From: Morella rubra
Taxonomy: Eukaryota > Streptophyta > Magnoliopsida > Fagales > Myricaceae
Direction: 5' to 3'
NCBI GenBank assembly: GCA_003952965.2
Contig: CM025855.1
Location: 35,211,370-35,275,369 of the forward strand
DNA: 64,000 bases
The translations under genes were made by a program, and so were the position numbers. The stretch's first letter is position 1. Each line of letters begins with the position of its first letter. The notes under the pieces are model-generated. The model was not told where the DNA came from and made no database searches. It was given only the letters and a program-made list of their open reading frames with translations. Positions 22,024 to 37,000 of the stretch are shown here, in pieces.

Positions 22024-25000
22024 ATGAGCATGGAGATCGTGACGGATGCGGGGTCGTTCGATGCCGAACTCTTGCAGCTCCCGGAGGTATCTCCTTCGGC
22101 TTTCAAATCGAACTCGGCTTTCGTTGAGAAGCTCTTCGAGCAATGGCTCGCGCTTCCAGACTCTCATCGGCAGGTACGTGTGGGGAATGCTTCGGTAATT
22201 TGAATTTTCTGTTGCATTGGTTGCTCGAAATATGCTTTTGACTTAGACAGTTAGCTTGGCTGTGGTCATTTTTGAATTGCGACCTTGAAATGTTGCTATT
22301 GATTGGTTTCCAAGTGCGGTCTTTGATATGTCGCGTATATTAAAAACCTAAACAAAAACATTCTGTACGAACATACTATGTGAAGGAATGCAGGAATTTG
22401 TTTGAGCACATGACTGTCTGTTTTAACTTGTGATATAAATTGGAAAGATGTATAAAGGATATTCCTGGCTGGAAGTGTGGATTTTGTTGCTAGAAGTTTA
22501 ACAGGGAAATCTGAATTTTATCTAATATGATGAATGATGGTTGGTTATATAACCATAGTTCAGATTTAGGTTCATAGTGAACTCGGTGGTTAGTATTGTG
22601 ATATATAATTTTAACCAAGGGCCCTGGTTGCGAAAATGGTTCTTTTTAGCTCTTTAGTTTCCAGGATTCCTCCTGTTTTCAGGTCCTGGAGCATAACTAC
22701 ATTGGTGTTTGAAATTGGAAAGTGGATCATTTTGGTTTTTTTATATCTACCATGAAAGTTTGCACTAGAGTGGAGACTCATTGATGTCGTATTTGTCTGT
22801 TTTATAAGTCAGCTTCAGTGACTTGGAGACTCATTGATGTCGCATTTGGCTGTTTTAGGAGTCAACTTCAACCTTGAAGTCATTGAAGATGGAGTCATTT
22901 TCTCATGCGATGAATTCAATTTGGCTGTTCTTGCTTTGGGGATACCTCTTTTCCATTTTGCTGGAAAATTTTGGACCTGGAATTATGCACTAACAAAAAT
23001 AATTATTAATGTAGAGACCTTGAAAGTAATGAAGACATTGTCATTATATGTGCGTATGTGTGTATTTCTAGGGTTTGGTTGGGAAGTGGTGAAAAACTCT
23101 AGTTCTGGTGATAGTAGTGGCTCGTTGTGTCTGCTCTCCTGATTAGCTAATATTAGATACCTTCAAAGCTAATATAAAAGACGTATTCTAAACTTGGTGT
23201 TTCTCTTGCTTCAGGTAGCTTCATTGCTCAATGAAGCAAAGGCGGGTGGTCCCTTGAATGTTCCTGGAAACTCCTCTAGTCCACTTGCTTCCACAAGCCA
23301 TTCTTTGCCATCTATGTTTCCTGCAGGCAGTGCCCCTCCACTTTCACCGAGAAGTACATCTGGTTCCCCTCGGATAATGAAACAGAGGGCTGGTCCTTCT
23401 ATCTTAGGTTCCCCCCTGAAAGTTGTTAGTGAGCCAATTAAAGAATTGATACCTCAGGTTCGACAAAACTTGGATGTTCGTTTTCCAAAATAATTTGATG
23501 GTATTAGGATTCCCATCCTCTAGATAGCTGTTTCAGTTTGTGCTTTGCCTGCTAAATTGCTTTTCAGGGGGATATTGCTGATAATATCTAACATGGCTAC
23601 TTGCAATGATTGCAGTTTTACTTTCAAAATGGCCGTCCACCTCCAAATGAACTGAAACAGCAATGTTTAATTAGAATTAATCAGTTTTTCTATGGTCACT
23701 TGGATGGACTGCAGATGCATGGTGAGCTATAGTAAGCAATCAGTGTAAGTCATACTCCTAGAACTGATTTACTAATTATGTCTTTGCTACGTCAGAATTT
23801 AAATCTATTATCAAGGAAGTCTGCAGGCTACCATCCTTCTTTGCCACATCTCTTTTCAGAAAGATAGACATTGATGGCACTGGTTTTGTGACAAGGTACG
23901 CAATTTCTTCTTGGAGAAAGCACTCTCAAGAGTGTAATCCACTTTTTCACCCAGCACTGTTGATTCTTTGATTTTTGCTTCCTGTTTCAAATCTAATAGA
24001 CTATTCCTCCTGTAAATTATGAAGAAACTGATATATCTGAAGGTTGTCTCTTTTCTACTAGAAGGTTTTGTATGGTTTAAGGGAATTCTGCTTTATCCAT
24101 TTGACAGAACAATGATTAAACTTCTCACCCATTTTCTGAACGCATGTTGATGAGCATCTTTCCACTACAATGTTCCTGTTGGTAGGGCTGATCTTCAGTG
24201 AGTAACATTGGCAGTTTATGGGACTCTGCTTCTAAAGAAGTTGAGGCATTTCGAGATCTTGTGAATGGTGGAATTGATGACTTCCCTCCAACCAGATTTT
24301 TCTGCCCTCCTATAACCTTTAGGAGTGAAAGGCCAACAAAGTTGTTAAAGAATATAATTCAAATAATATAATTTATCTCTTCCTAAAAGTTTTAGCTTTT
24401 GAGATAAGTAGTAGATTCACATGGTATCAGAGTCAAGGTCTTGAGTTCGAAACCTGACTCCGTACTTCATCCCGTTTCAATTGAATATTACATATGTTGG
24501 GTCTACTAATTAAGGGAGAGATCAGCTTACAAGTGAGGGGAAGTATTAAAAAATATAATTCAAATAATATAAACTATCTCTTCCTAACAAGTTAAGCTTT
24601 TGGGATAAGTGGTAGATTAACAAATTGGATGTAGACTCCCTTGCGAAATAAGTTTTGCAAACCTAAATTAATTCATGCTTACCACTCATTCATAAGAAGT
24701 GGACATTTTAGGGGTTCCTTGATTTCTTTCTCCCCTTTACTAAGTTTTAGGTTATGCTACATAGAGCAGCCTACAATTTAAGCAGAAACTTTTGTGGGCA
24801 TGAACATTTGGACCAGGAGAAATGAAGAATAGTGTCCCTCTCACAAAATCATAAGGGTAATGATGTACAATCTAGTTCCATAATGTGGCATCAAATAGTC
24901 ATACTTCAAGGTGTCTGACACGAAAACTTGAGCGGACCAGATTGCTCTTTAAATTGAATGGAGTTCAAAACTCTTGTTAGAGAAACATTGTCAAACAAGT

Positions 25001-28000
25001 ATTGCACCTAAGATATTTTTTTTTTTTTTGATAAGTAAGATCAATTCATTAAGAAATAAAGAAAGGTGCAAACAGTACAAAGGCTGTACTGAGTTCACTT
25101 AAAACATACATGCAAAAAAGCTAATAGAATCCTGGAAATCTAAAAAATGACCCCTCAACATGGCATTAATCCACAAAAAGAGAGAATGCATAAAAACACC
25201 CTGTAATCGCTCCAACAACATAGCTAAATCCTCGAAACATCTATTATTACACTCCTTCCAAAGACACCACCAAATGCAAGATAGAATCATCTTCCAAATT
25301 TCCTTAGCCAATGGATCTCCAAACTTTCTTTCCCAACATAGCATTGCACCTAAGATCAATGGTCAACTTTTTTTGGCTGAAGGGAAAGGACTGATGGTTG
25401 CTATCTAGCAAGACCGTTGGAAATTGCTGCTCAAACTACGGCATTGCAGTACTCTGCCACAAACATTTTTCAACATATTTTACAACAAGTTCTTTTGCAA
25501 CTTACTTAAATTTTGCAGGGGAGTATATTAAGCGTTTCTCAGTAAATGCCAAAAGGTTACTAGTGAAATGTTGTAATTCGAAGACATTACAATCTTTAGA
25601 TAGGTCAAGAAGGTTCAAGTAGAAATCTTTGACTAGAAGATGATCGTTACCCGATTATTGATACAGTATTGTGATCTACCTGATGAATTAAGAGACCCAA
25701 ACCTTCTCTCAAGCTTAACAAGAGGCAATACTAGGTGTGCAAGATATACAACATTAACATCAAGTAAAATCAATTGCAAGTAGTAGTTCTCTGACAGTTC
25801 ATCCTTGTGGTTCCAAAGAATTACCATTACTATTTGATCACCTCTCTTCCAAATGCTCAAGTGGCTAGCAGTTATGATTGGAAGTGGGAATCCAAGGGAA
25901 ACAAACAACCTTAGTGTGTAGAAAGATTCTTGATACAATGTGCAGCACTGCTGCTTTTGTAAGTTTTGACTGTGATAAACTGGATGATGAACATTTCCTT
26001 GCTTCTCGTTATAAATGATTTTTTGTGGAGTTTGTTGTTGATCAGTTTGGAGCTTTTAAGGCAGTTTTAGGAGGAAGTGGAGGGTTGAGATGGAGTGCCC
26101 ATGACATTCTGGAATAGAAAGCCAGATAGTATATGTGATCTCTTTGCCAATTAAGCTTCCTCATGTACTTGTGTTGCGTATTGTGGATTCATGACCCATT
26201 TTTTGTTAGGTGATCTCACCTAGTGTTCCATTAGTGGCAATAAATATACACTTACAAGTGTCAGGGGCATGCAAAAGTTAAGTTTCGAAAGATTTCTTAC
26301 TTAGATGTCCTCATGTGATGACAATCTTGGTTCTATGTGGTGCTATGTTCAGGTTCCATCATCAGATGGACATTCGTGTCATTGCCATCAAATTGGTTAC
26401 AGGAACAAAGGACTTGGTCATAGATATGACTCCTGAAAGAGTTGAGTGGGGTAAAAGGATTGATTTTGGTCTCTTTGTGTGATTAAAACTAAGGCTTTGG
26501 TTTGAACTCTATACTATCAACTTGTTTAATGAATGTGACCAGCTTGTGCCTTAGATTGTGGCAGCGGGTTGATACCTTATACAAGTAGAACTTTTCATTT
26601 GATATGTATGATTGTCTCTTAGTATCATTCGGTTCTGGATTCATCAGTCTAAAGATAATGGTTAAGTATTGGCCTTAGAGGACTTGGGTTAAGGCGGCTA
26701 CCCTTGTTCAACAAAGTCTTACTTGGGAAATGGCTATGGCGATTCACTTCTGAAATGGATAGTTTGTGGAAGATAGTTATTACGAAGAAGTATGGTTGTG
26801 AAGCAGGGGATTGGTACACTTTGGAGGTTCAGGGTCCTTACAGAGTCAGTTTATGGAAGTACATCAGCAAAGGGTGGAACTTTATTCAGGGAAAATATTA
26901 GGTTTTTAGTGGGATGTGGCTCTAGGATTCGGTTCTGGCACGACTTTTGGTGCGGGGAGAGACTGTTGAGGTTGGAGTTTCCTCTTTTATACTCACCTTC
27001 CCGTCACAAGGATGCTTGGGTGGCTGATTGTGTGGAGCCAGGGTCTAGAGTTGTAGTTTAGAATGTCCACTTTGAAAGAACGATTAACGATTAAGAGATG
27101 GATGATTGTTCAGTGTTTTATTCTTTACTTTATTCAAAGGTTTGGAGGAGAGGGGAAGTGGATAAGTTGTTATAGATGGGTTCTAAAAATGGTGTCTTAT
27201 CAGTTAAATTGATGTATGCTCTTCTTCTTGGCGTCAATGTTGGAAAAGTTAGGTTCCCCCCAGAGTTGCCTTCTTTGTTTGGGAGGATACTCATGGGAAA
27301 ATTTAGACCATTGACAACCTAAGGAGAAGAGGCATTTGCTTGGTTGAATGTGCTACTTGTGTAAGAGGCGAAGGAGAATCGGTTGATCATATCCTTCTTC
27401 ATTACTCAGTGGCAAGAAGGTTGTGGGCGCATGTGCTTAGCATTCTTAACTTTGATTGGGTTATGCCTAGGAAGGTGGTTGATTTGTTGTATTGTTGGAG
27501 AAGGAAGTTTGAGGATCCAATCGCTTTGGCTATATGGAAGATGATCCCTGCTTGTATTTGGTGCAGTGTGTTGAGGGAAAGGAATGGTAGATGTCTTGAG
27601 GACAAGGCCGTGTCTTTGGATAGTTTGAGGGGCTCTATGTTGAATTCTCTTTTCCTGTGGGCTAACTCAGCTTTGGGGTGTCCTTTTGTGGGTTTTCTGG
27701 ATTTTTTGAGTTTTTTAGCGTGTATTCTTGAGTTGTTTCAATACAGTATCTTGTACTGTCAACTTTCCTTTCCTTTTTTTTTCTTCATTAATAAAGATTA
27801 ACTTACTTATCAAAAGAAAAACAAAGTTTAGGGGGGAAAAAGGATTTTCTAGCTGGATATAAAAGTTTGTTGAGTTGTTATCCTTGATCTTTTTTACTAA
27901 GTGGCTTGGAAGCTTTAGTATCTTGATGCCTGGCTCTACCATAGTCAGTAGCTTTTCTCATCTGAGGGGGAGCGTTTGTATCTGTTTATTGCTTTACTGT

Positions 28001-31000
28001 TATCACTTCAGGCACTGTTTGATAGACTAAAATTGGAAGTAGGTTATAAATACAAGTTATTAGTCATGTAACTGGAATGTGGTGCCCTTCACAGCTATTT
28101 ATCTGTGAGAATAAAAACTGACCTTTCTCGGGTTTCTTTTGCTTGGGTCTTGATTGTTGATAATTTATGGGTAAGGATTGTTGTTGAGCTTTTGATTTTC
28201 ATTTTAACTGTCTTAATATTGTACGTTCAACTCAAGACTCATTCTAGACTTCAGACATTTTGTGTATTTGTCATTGTGGTTTTCCTTTTTTATACCCCTA
28301 AATTTTAGTTATGTTGTCGTTGTTTGAACTAGTTCCTGTTTTGAGTGTTTTTGAATTCTACCTTTTATAGAGCATTGAATTCTACCTTTTATAGTGCTCT
28401 TTTGCTTGTTCTTGAACGATATATTAGGAGCTGTCGAAAATGGAGGAGGTTTGGCTGATGATTTATTGAAGTATTTACTGGAAAAGCTGTCAAGTTGTGT
28501 GCTCCTTGCTAACTATTTTGTCTTTTAGATTTGCTTAGTTTTTCAGCTGACCTCTTTGTAGGGATGCATTTGTTGATTACTGGGTTAACGGCAACATGTT
28601 GACAATGGATATAGCAACCCAGATATACACGATTTTGAAGCAGCCAGATGTTAAATTTCTTACTCAGGTATTTTCTTTGGTTTTGTATATCCATTTCTTC
28701 TCCTTCTTGAGTTCTAATTTAATGGGAGATACCTTTGTGGCCAAGCATCTCAAGAGTTTTGTCTATGGTTATTCGCGGTATTACATTTGATAATGTCCTA
28801 CTTGGCAACAGGATGACTTCAAACCAGTGCTTCGAGAACTCTTGGCAACTCATCCAGGGTTGGAGTTCTTACAGAGCACCCCAGAATTTCAGGAGAGATA
28901 TGGTTCGTTCTCAACCTGTTAGTCTCTTTACATGGTCTCTGATCTGATGCGGGTGTAGACATCTTTTATTTTCTTATTTTTTCCTAGAACGTTTCATCCT
29001 TCCTTTTGTAATGTCAACCTGTTAGTCTCTTTCATGGTCTCTGTTCAGATGTGGGTGTAGAGATCTTTTATTATCATATTTTTTCCTAGAACGTTTCATC
29101 CTTCCTTTGTAATGTGTTGGCCATTGGATCCAGATGTTTTATTATCTGAGTTCTCTGAATGGAATGTCTATATTAGTGCTTGTAGATGGTTTGTTCAGTG
29201 TTTTTCTGCTCCAACGGTGCATTTATTTCTGATAGTGTAAATTATAATCTTCCTACTGGGACTGTGTGACTAGGACTGTGACTTGGTTCAGAAGTGTCCT
29301 TAGGTTTCAGTGAATAGTTTGGGCATACTCTATAAGGTGGCTGACTACTACTTGTGGACATAGAAGGAAGGCTGTCTATTATACTTGTGATTATTAGAAC
29401 CTGATGAAATGTTGAAATGTTACTTACCAGGGGCCTTTTGGGGGGGGTGGGGGCTAAGGTGTTATGTGATGAGCAGTATGTCTAAATATTCGATGTTGAT
29501 GGGGGGCTTTCTTTGCCGGTATTGAAGTCGAAGGAGTTCCGTGGGCAAAGCAGATACTAGAACGATTGATAAATGTGAGGTCATATATAAGGAATAATTA
29601 CCCCTCAAAGTGATAGCTAGTAATCCGATATGGTAACCGTGCCTTTTTTTTTTTAATGAAATCTAAACCATGTAACTTTTTATGAAATCTAACCTCGGAA
29701 TACTGATTTTGAGATAGGAAGTTAGGAACTCATCTCAAATTTGGTGCAGCTAGTAACACTATATGGTGACCATGCATTTCTTTTTGAAATGAAATCTAAA
29801 CCCATGTAGCTTTCTATGGAATCTAAGCTCGGAATACTGATTTGGTGCCTTTTGTACTTCTTTTTGCTTGCTATATGGTTGTGGTGTTGATTGATGACTT
29901 GCTTTTTTAATTAATATGACCCAACAGTCAATTCCCTATGCATTGGTTCTCTTTTCATGAATTCATTCAAGGTGTTGTACGTATTCATTGGCTGTGATAG
30001 GTTCTAGGCGGTGTTATCAATGACTTGATATGCCGCTGCTACTAAATGAAGTTCGTCCTTTCCACCTTTCCCTGTAATAAAGTGCAGGCCCCCGTAGATA
30101 GATGTCCCATATAGCCCCCTCTTCGGGGTTGGGTCGAAAAAAGAATCGAATTGGGTTGAGAAAAATTTATGAATCGAGTGAAAATGAAAAAGAAAAATCA
30201 TAAATAAAAATGGGTAAGTGTGCTTGCTTATTTTTATTATATTAGAATAAGAAAAATACCAACAATATGAAGAACAAAGGCACTTGCTTTGGTGAAACCC
30301 TTCTCAGTCGTTACAGAGTTCTTCTGCTCTATTCTCCAAAATCAAAGATCGGCTGAGTTAGTATTGATTCATGCAAAGATGCTTCTCTGAAGCTGGAGTC
30401 AAAGATTGTCCACCTCACCTCCCTGAAGAGCAGTGGCTTTGTTGTTTTGCACGCCTACAAAGAGAGACTCCAAAAGTACCGATGCTCAATCAAAAGAAAG
30501 AGAAAGAAACTATATGCCTAACTCATGGCCTAGGAATCCCCTAGACACAGGGTACGAGAGAATCTTTTACTGGAGGGAAAGCTGGGGAAAAGCATAGAGT
30601 GTGCGGGTTCAGCTCTCGCCCTCCTCCCACCCATGATGCTCCCAAGCCGATTGCTATCGTTTTCTTGTTTTCTTGAATTGTTATAGAACGGCTTTATATC
30701 AGGTATAGTTGGTAGAATGAAGTGAGATGAAGTCTTAATGGATATTGCAAGTGTATCCGGGATGTGGCTCGAGCATTGTAGGTCTGGACACCTAGCATGA
30801 AAGAGCCTTCTCTGGTAGCGACACTATACCTTAGAATGTTGATGCCTATATTATTGTTTTGATGTCCAAGTTTGAGTTCTCTTGATTCTAATGCCATTAA
30901 AGATGCAACTTTTTTCATCTGATGCAACTTGTTAACTAAAACTGTCATTGCGTGGGACAGCTGAAACTGTAATATACAGAATATTTTACTACGTAAATAG

Positions 31001-34000
31001 ATCTGGGAATGGTCATCTTAACCTCAAGGAGCTGAAACGTGGAAACTTAATTGATGCGATGCAACATGCTGATGAAGAAGAGGACATCAACAAAGTTCTG
31101 AGGTATGCCCAATGAATGCGTGTTGTAGTTTGCCTTCGAGTTAACATACCTTATGCTTCTAGCTCACGCTTTGATAGAGAATCATTGTATACCACATTCC
31201 ATATGATCAGGAATACATTCTTGGAATCATGCGTAGCGCAATATTTGGTATCAGAATTGTAGTTGACTTACCTTTTTCTCTCTTATATATTCCTTTACAG
31301 GTACTTCTCTTATGAACATTTTTATGTTATATACTGCAAGTTTTGGGAGCTGGATACAGATCATGATTTTTTGATCGACAAAGAGAATCTTATCCGATAT
31401 GGTAACCATGCGCTTACCTACCGGATTGTTGATAGAATATTTTCTCAGGTTTGTGTCAGTTAGGTGTTACTTTAGACCAGTTTACCTGCTGTTCAGAGGA
31501 AGACAAGTTTTCTACTATTGAATGTTTCAATTACTCTCTCACATGCTTAGGGAAAAACATTACTTGTTCTGTTTTTATATTGTGATATACATGCGCAGAA
31601 GGGTGGCTCTATGTCAATTGAGGCCTAAGGCTAGACTTTGGAATGATGCCTTTTTATTAGGTTGCAGAAAATCTTAAAAGTATTAGACATGTTTGAAATT
31701 GAAAAATTCTCACAACTGAATACCGATAAGTACAATAAATGGAAGTACAAACTTAAATATAAAGTTTAGAATCATAGGACCTGTGATATCAGTTGCAAGT
31801 GCTTAAAACTCAGAACAATGGGCTGAGAATAAGAGTTGACAAAAAATTAGAAAGAATGAATCTTTTTGGTAGAGGATGCTTAGTTTCTTTTTTCTTTTTC
31901 TTTTTCTTTTTTTCTAGGTTGATAGGCAAAACAAATAGCTTAAGATGTTGAAGAACTTTTGAATATGAGTTTGGAAATCCTTTGTGTGCTATTTATGAAA
32001 GCTTATAGTCAGAAATTAATGTGTAGTTTATGGCACACAAATTGCTTGAATGAAGGATATCTGATAGGTCATAGGTGTTTGGATAAAGAGTCAAACTAAA
32101 GCCTCCGCTTGAATCATAGGATTAGATATTTTTTTAATTAAATCTTGTCTTTTGCATTATTAGAGCCTGCACATGAATCAAGGGATTGGATAGCTTTTTA
32201 ATTAGAATCTTGTCTTCAACATGATTTTAATAAAGATTGAAGATTATGCACTCTCCATAAAAAAAGTCGGGGCCTAGGCTGCCTATAGCATAAGCCACCC
32301 CCCTAGCCGTATGTATATTGATTAGATAAATACTCACTTTTGCTCATTCTCTGATACCTCTTCAGGTCGCAAGGAAGTTCACTAGTAAAGTTGAGGGAAA
32401 GATGGGTTATGAAGATTTTGTTTACTTCATACTCTCAGAGGAGGATAAACCATCTGAACCGAGTCTTGAGTATTGGTATGTCTGCCCCACTTATTTATGT
32501 CATTTTTCACTTTGCATGATCTCTGCACCTCTTGTTTGTGTCATTTGTCACTTTGCTTGCTCTTATTTGGTCAGTGCACAGTTTGAAATGTTTTATTGAT
32601 TTCCAAAGAGTAAATTTAAACTTGGTGCAAATAGGTTGTAAAAGCTACCACAAATTTTTATGCTAGCTAAAGTTAAGTTTTTATTAATTGTTAGATAAGA
32701 GTAAGTTAAACTTTATTAACGAAAAGGAGAGTTGACAAGTTTAGATATTTCTTCTTAGAGAAGGAAAATTGTTATGAAGTAAAAAAGTTCATGCTACCAC
32801 TACAAGATGTATTGCCTTTTGGGGAAGAGAGAGAGAGAGGGATGGTGAGGGAGGGAAAGAGAGTTAGATCGTTCGATTTCCTTTGAACCTGTCTCTAATT
32901 TGTATGCAAGACATGTTTCTGCCCTTGGTGACTTTATTCTGTGATCTTTCCATATACATGTGGAGTTTGTTATGCTATCGGGTGTGCTCTAGTTATGACA
33001 TTATTTTCTCACTGTCAGGTTCAAATGCATAGATCTGGATGGAAATGGGATTCTGACACGGAATGAATTGCAGTTCTTCTATGAGGAGCAGTTGCACCGG
33101 ATGGAATGCATGGCCCAAGAGCCTGTGCTCTTCGAGGATATATTATGCCAGATAATCGACATGATTGGACCTGAGGTTCACCTTTTCCTCTTTGTTGCTT
33201 TAGCTGATCCTTGTCATGTTTGTCTGATGTTAGAGTAGTTGAATACTAAGACTATAGAAGAAAAGAAAAAGATAGAAGAGGCTGTCGGAAAGAGAGAACC
33301 AAGAATTAGGATCCCTACTTCCCTCACAAGAAATGCAATGGCATGAATACCCTTCTATCCGACAATAACGATAAATATTATATGTAACATATCAACAGGC
33401 CTTAAGATAGGGTCAATAAACCTGCACGGTATTTCTCTTTGGTAAGATGTCTGTCACTTTCAACATGTTTGGTTTACTGATGTTGGATTGAATATTGAGC
33501 AATCTTAGTTGCTGCTTTACCCAATACAATCCCATGGAATCGCTAGAATTAGCTTCAAGTTCTAATAATACATCATCAACCATACAAATTCGCATATTCC
33601 ATGTGCCAGAGCTCTAGATTCGGTTTCTGCATTTAATCCTATAACCACTTACTAGTTGTAGCTATGCCAAGTGATTGGATTACCTCCCTCAAATGGACAG
33701 TACCTTGAAGTAGACTGCTGATCCATAACAAGTCTTACACAATCTGCATTAATATGAGCTTTTAGATTCAACGATTGTATCAAGCAACAAACCTTTAAAA
33801 GGGAAGAGTCTAGGTAATGAAGAATCCACTAGATTGCCTACGTATGTGTTTCACTCAGGGCAGAACTACATAAATAGGCTCACTACACATTGTATAGGCA
33901 ACGTCTGGAATCTGGACGCTTATGAAACAAGTAAATTAACCTCTAACAATTGTGTATCTTTGCCATATACCTCTGAAAAGAATATACAACATATGATCTT

Positions 34001-37000
34001 GCAACCTCCATGCCCAGAATTGCTTCAAGCTGCCCAAGTCTTTAGTATCAAACTCTGGCATGATATTCCTACAAACTTCATATTTCTTTATTGCCATTTC
34101 CCGTTAATACTATATCCTCTACATAAATGGTATGGAGGGAACCCAAACATCAGAATGGAGTAAATTCTTATGATGCACATAAGTCATAAGTTTGTTGGAA
34201 TCAAGCCGTTGTTCACTTCGAGAGCAAACTTTTTACTCCTCCCTCTTCAAGGCGCAAAGTAGTAAATAGCTTTAAGATGTAAAACAGAACTACGAAATAC
34301 ATCACCACAGTGTGATTTAGGAATATGCATGGAGGGTATTATGCTTAGGTTACTGCAATAACGTTCAGTATAGTTACTTGTACTGTCAACTTCTTTAATA
34401 AAATTTTTAACTTATCAAAAAAAAAACTTGCCTATTATTATGCTCAGCAACCTTGTTCTATTGTGGGGTTTCAACACAAGTTCTCTGATGAATGATGTAA
34501 TTTTGGCAAAAACATGATTATAGTTCATTTGAAAGCAACTTCCCCCACTGTAAAATCCAACAATTTAGGGAGATATTTGGAAGATGATCCCATCATGTAT
34601 TAGGTAGTGCTTATGGAGTGAGAGAAATAGTAGATGCTTTGATGATGTGGCGTTGTCACTGGAGTGTTTGAAGGGCCAGTTGTTGCAGACTCTTTTTTTC
34701 TGGGCAAATCCAGTGTTGGGTTTTCCCTTTTCGGACTATCTGGATTTTATTAGTTTCTTAGCTTGTATGGTTTAGGTTTTCAGATAGTCTTTTGTACTAT
34801 ACAAGCTAAGAAACTAAGCAAGTCCGGATAATCCAAAAAGGGAGAACCCAAGACCACATTTGCCCAAAAAAATAGAGACTGCAACAAGTTGCCCCTCGTA
34901 CTCTCCAACGATAAGACCACACCCTCAAAGCATCTACCATTTCTCTCCTTCCATAAATCTCCACCAAATACAAGAAGGGATCATCTTCCAAACTGCCAAA
35001 GCTAAAGGGTTATCAAACTTACTCTTCCAGCACATCAAACACCCTCTTAGGCATGACCTAGTTATACTTTATGGCATGAACCCAAATAGTTCAAGATCAA
35101 TCATATAAAAGTAACCGCCCAGAAATCCAAACAAAAAAAGAAGACAGAGGAGAAGCCAAATAGTTGAATGGACAATAGCAAATGTTTTGGTACCCTTATT
35201 ACAAATAAAAGGGATCAATACATGATATTATCTCAGAACTTCATGTGTCACATTGAAACTGAGAAACAGTACTTTAGAAACAAAAAATAAAAAAAGAAGT
35301 TGCAATGAAAAAATGAGAGTTGTTCCAATTTGGGATGCCAGAGCTAATCCGCCATTATGATTTTAAAAAATTAGAATCCTGGGCTAGTGTGGTGTGGTAA
35401 GCCCAAATTTCTAGTTTTTAACGAGTAGCATTCCAGACTAAGACCAAGCTAGATCATTGAGTCCATCCAGGCTCGCCATTAGGAATTAGAAAATTGGATT
35501 TTCCCTCTGGGAGGTTACCTGATTCTCTATTCCTTTTCTGTTACTTTTTGAGGTTACAGGCATCTAACAGTATAGCTTCAACATCTCAGTATAGTTCTTT
35601 TGTACCATTGGCATTGTTTTGTTTGTTCCCTCTTTTAATAAAACTTTAACTTGCTTAGCAAAAAAACAGCATAGCTTCAACACACAATGATGGGTAGAGC
35701 AGCACATTATGCCCAGAAAAGTGCGAACAGTAGGTCTGGTGACTTTTTTTGTCCCCCTAAAAACCATGTGATCACTCAGGTTTACTGTTGTTTCCCGTGC
35801 ACTAGATGACATGGTTTTTTTCCTTGCACTGAATGATTTGTCACTTTTCACTGAATGACATGTCATATCATTTATCATTTATCTCAAGCAAAACAACTCG
35901 TCATTTATCCCATTTCACCACTTCTGCATAAGGCACTAGAACTGTCACCACCACCTTCAGAAACTCAAGTCTTCAAAGAGACAACCCAGATGATGCGAAC
36001 TAAACCAATCCCCCATACAAACTAGACTTGTGTGGAAGACATACATTAAGCCATGAAAGATTGATCAGGCACCAAGCTTTATATTTTGTTTCACCTTTTC
36101 TGATTTAACCGAAAAACATATTCAACTGATGTTACACCTCTTTTTAAAACAACACTTCAATGGGAAGACTGGGCTCCTCCTCTTACGCTGATGCCAGCAA
36201 CTAACAGGGTGACATCATTGACTGTATAGCCCTATACCTCTGTTACTTCCATTTTTATTTTCTCTTTTGGGATTTGATTACTGGGATACCTAGGAATGAA
36301 AACTGATCCTCTTGGTTCAAGGGGAGGCCTGTTTTCTTGACTGATGTCAGCCACTGATTTGGCTTATCGAATCTGCCACCATCAGCGGTGGTGGTCAGTT
36401 TCATTAGTTTGGCTCAATTGGCGAGAAAACAGCTAGACAGTGAGACAAAAGGAGGGACAAGGAGAGCAAGAGGATTGTGGCTGCATCACAGGGGAAGCTA
36501 GGGGTTTGCAAGTGGCAGTTCATGGGAGAGAAGAACCAACGGCGGTGGACTTTGGCCTTTGAGTACGACAGTGGGCTGGGTTTGTGAGGCTGGAGGTTGC
36601 TGGCTAATAGAAGGAGAGGAGATGGAGGGGTGAAAGCGGGTATTGGGTAGGGTTTTTAAGCACAGTGAGAGATAAAAAAAGTTAAAAGTTTGAATTACAT
36701 TCGTCTTTTTAATAAGTATATCTATTGGAAGAATATTATTTGTTTGCGTAGGTGGTCGGCTCACTGACTCCCTAAACCCAAGGCTGTACCATTGAGCTGG
36801 CCCAATCTAAAATTGGCCAACCCTAGTCGGGCCCTGTTGATTTCAGACAGGCCACTGGAGCACGGCCCAATTATGCACACCCCTAGTGATACCAAGTTGA
36901 AGAACATAGGGTATAAAAGAAAATGAGAGAAGGGGAAACAGAAAAGAGGCTATGAGGGACAATACCCTCCTATCCACTAAGAACTATAATTTCAAAATAC

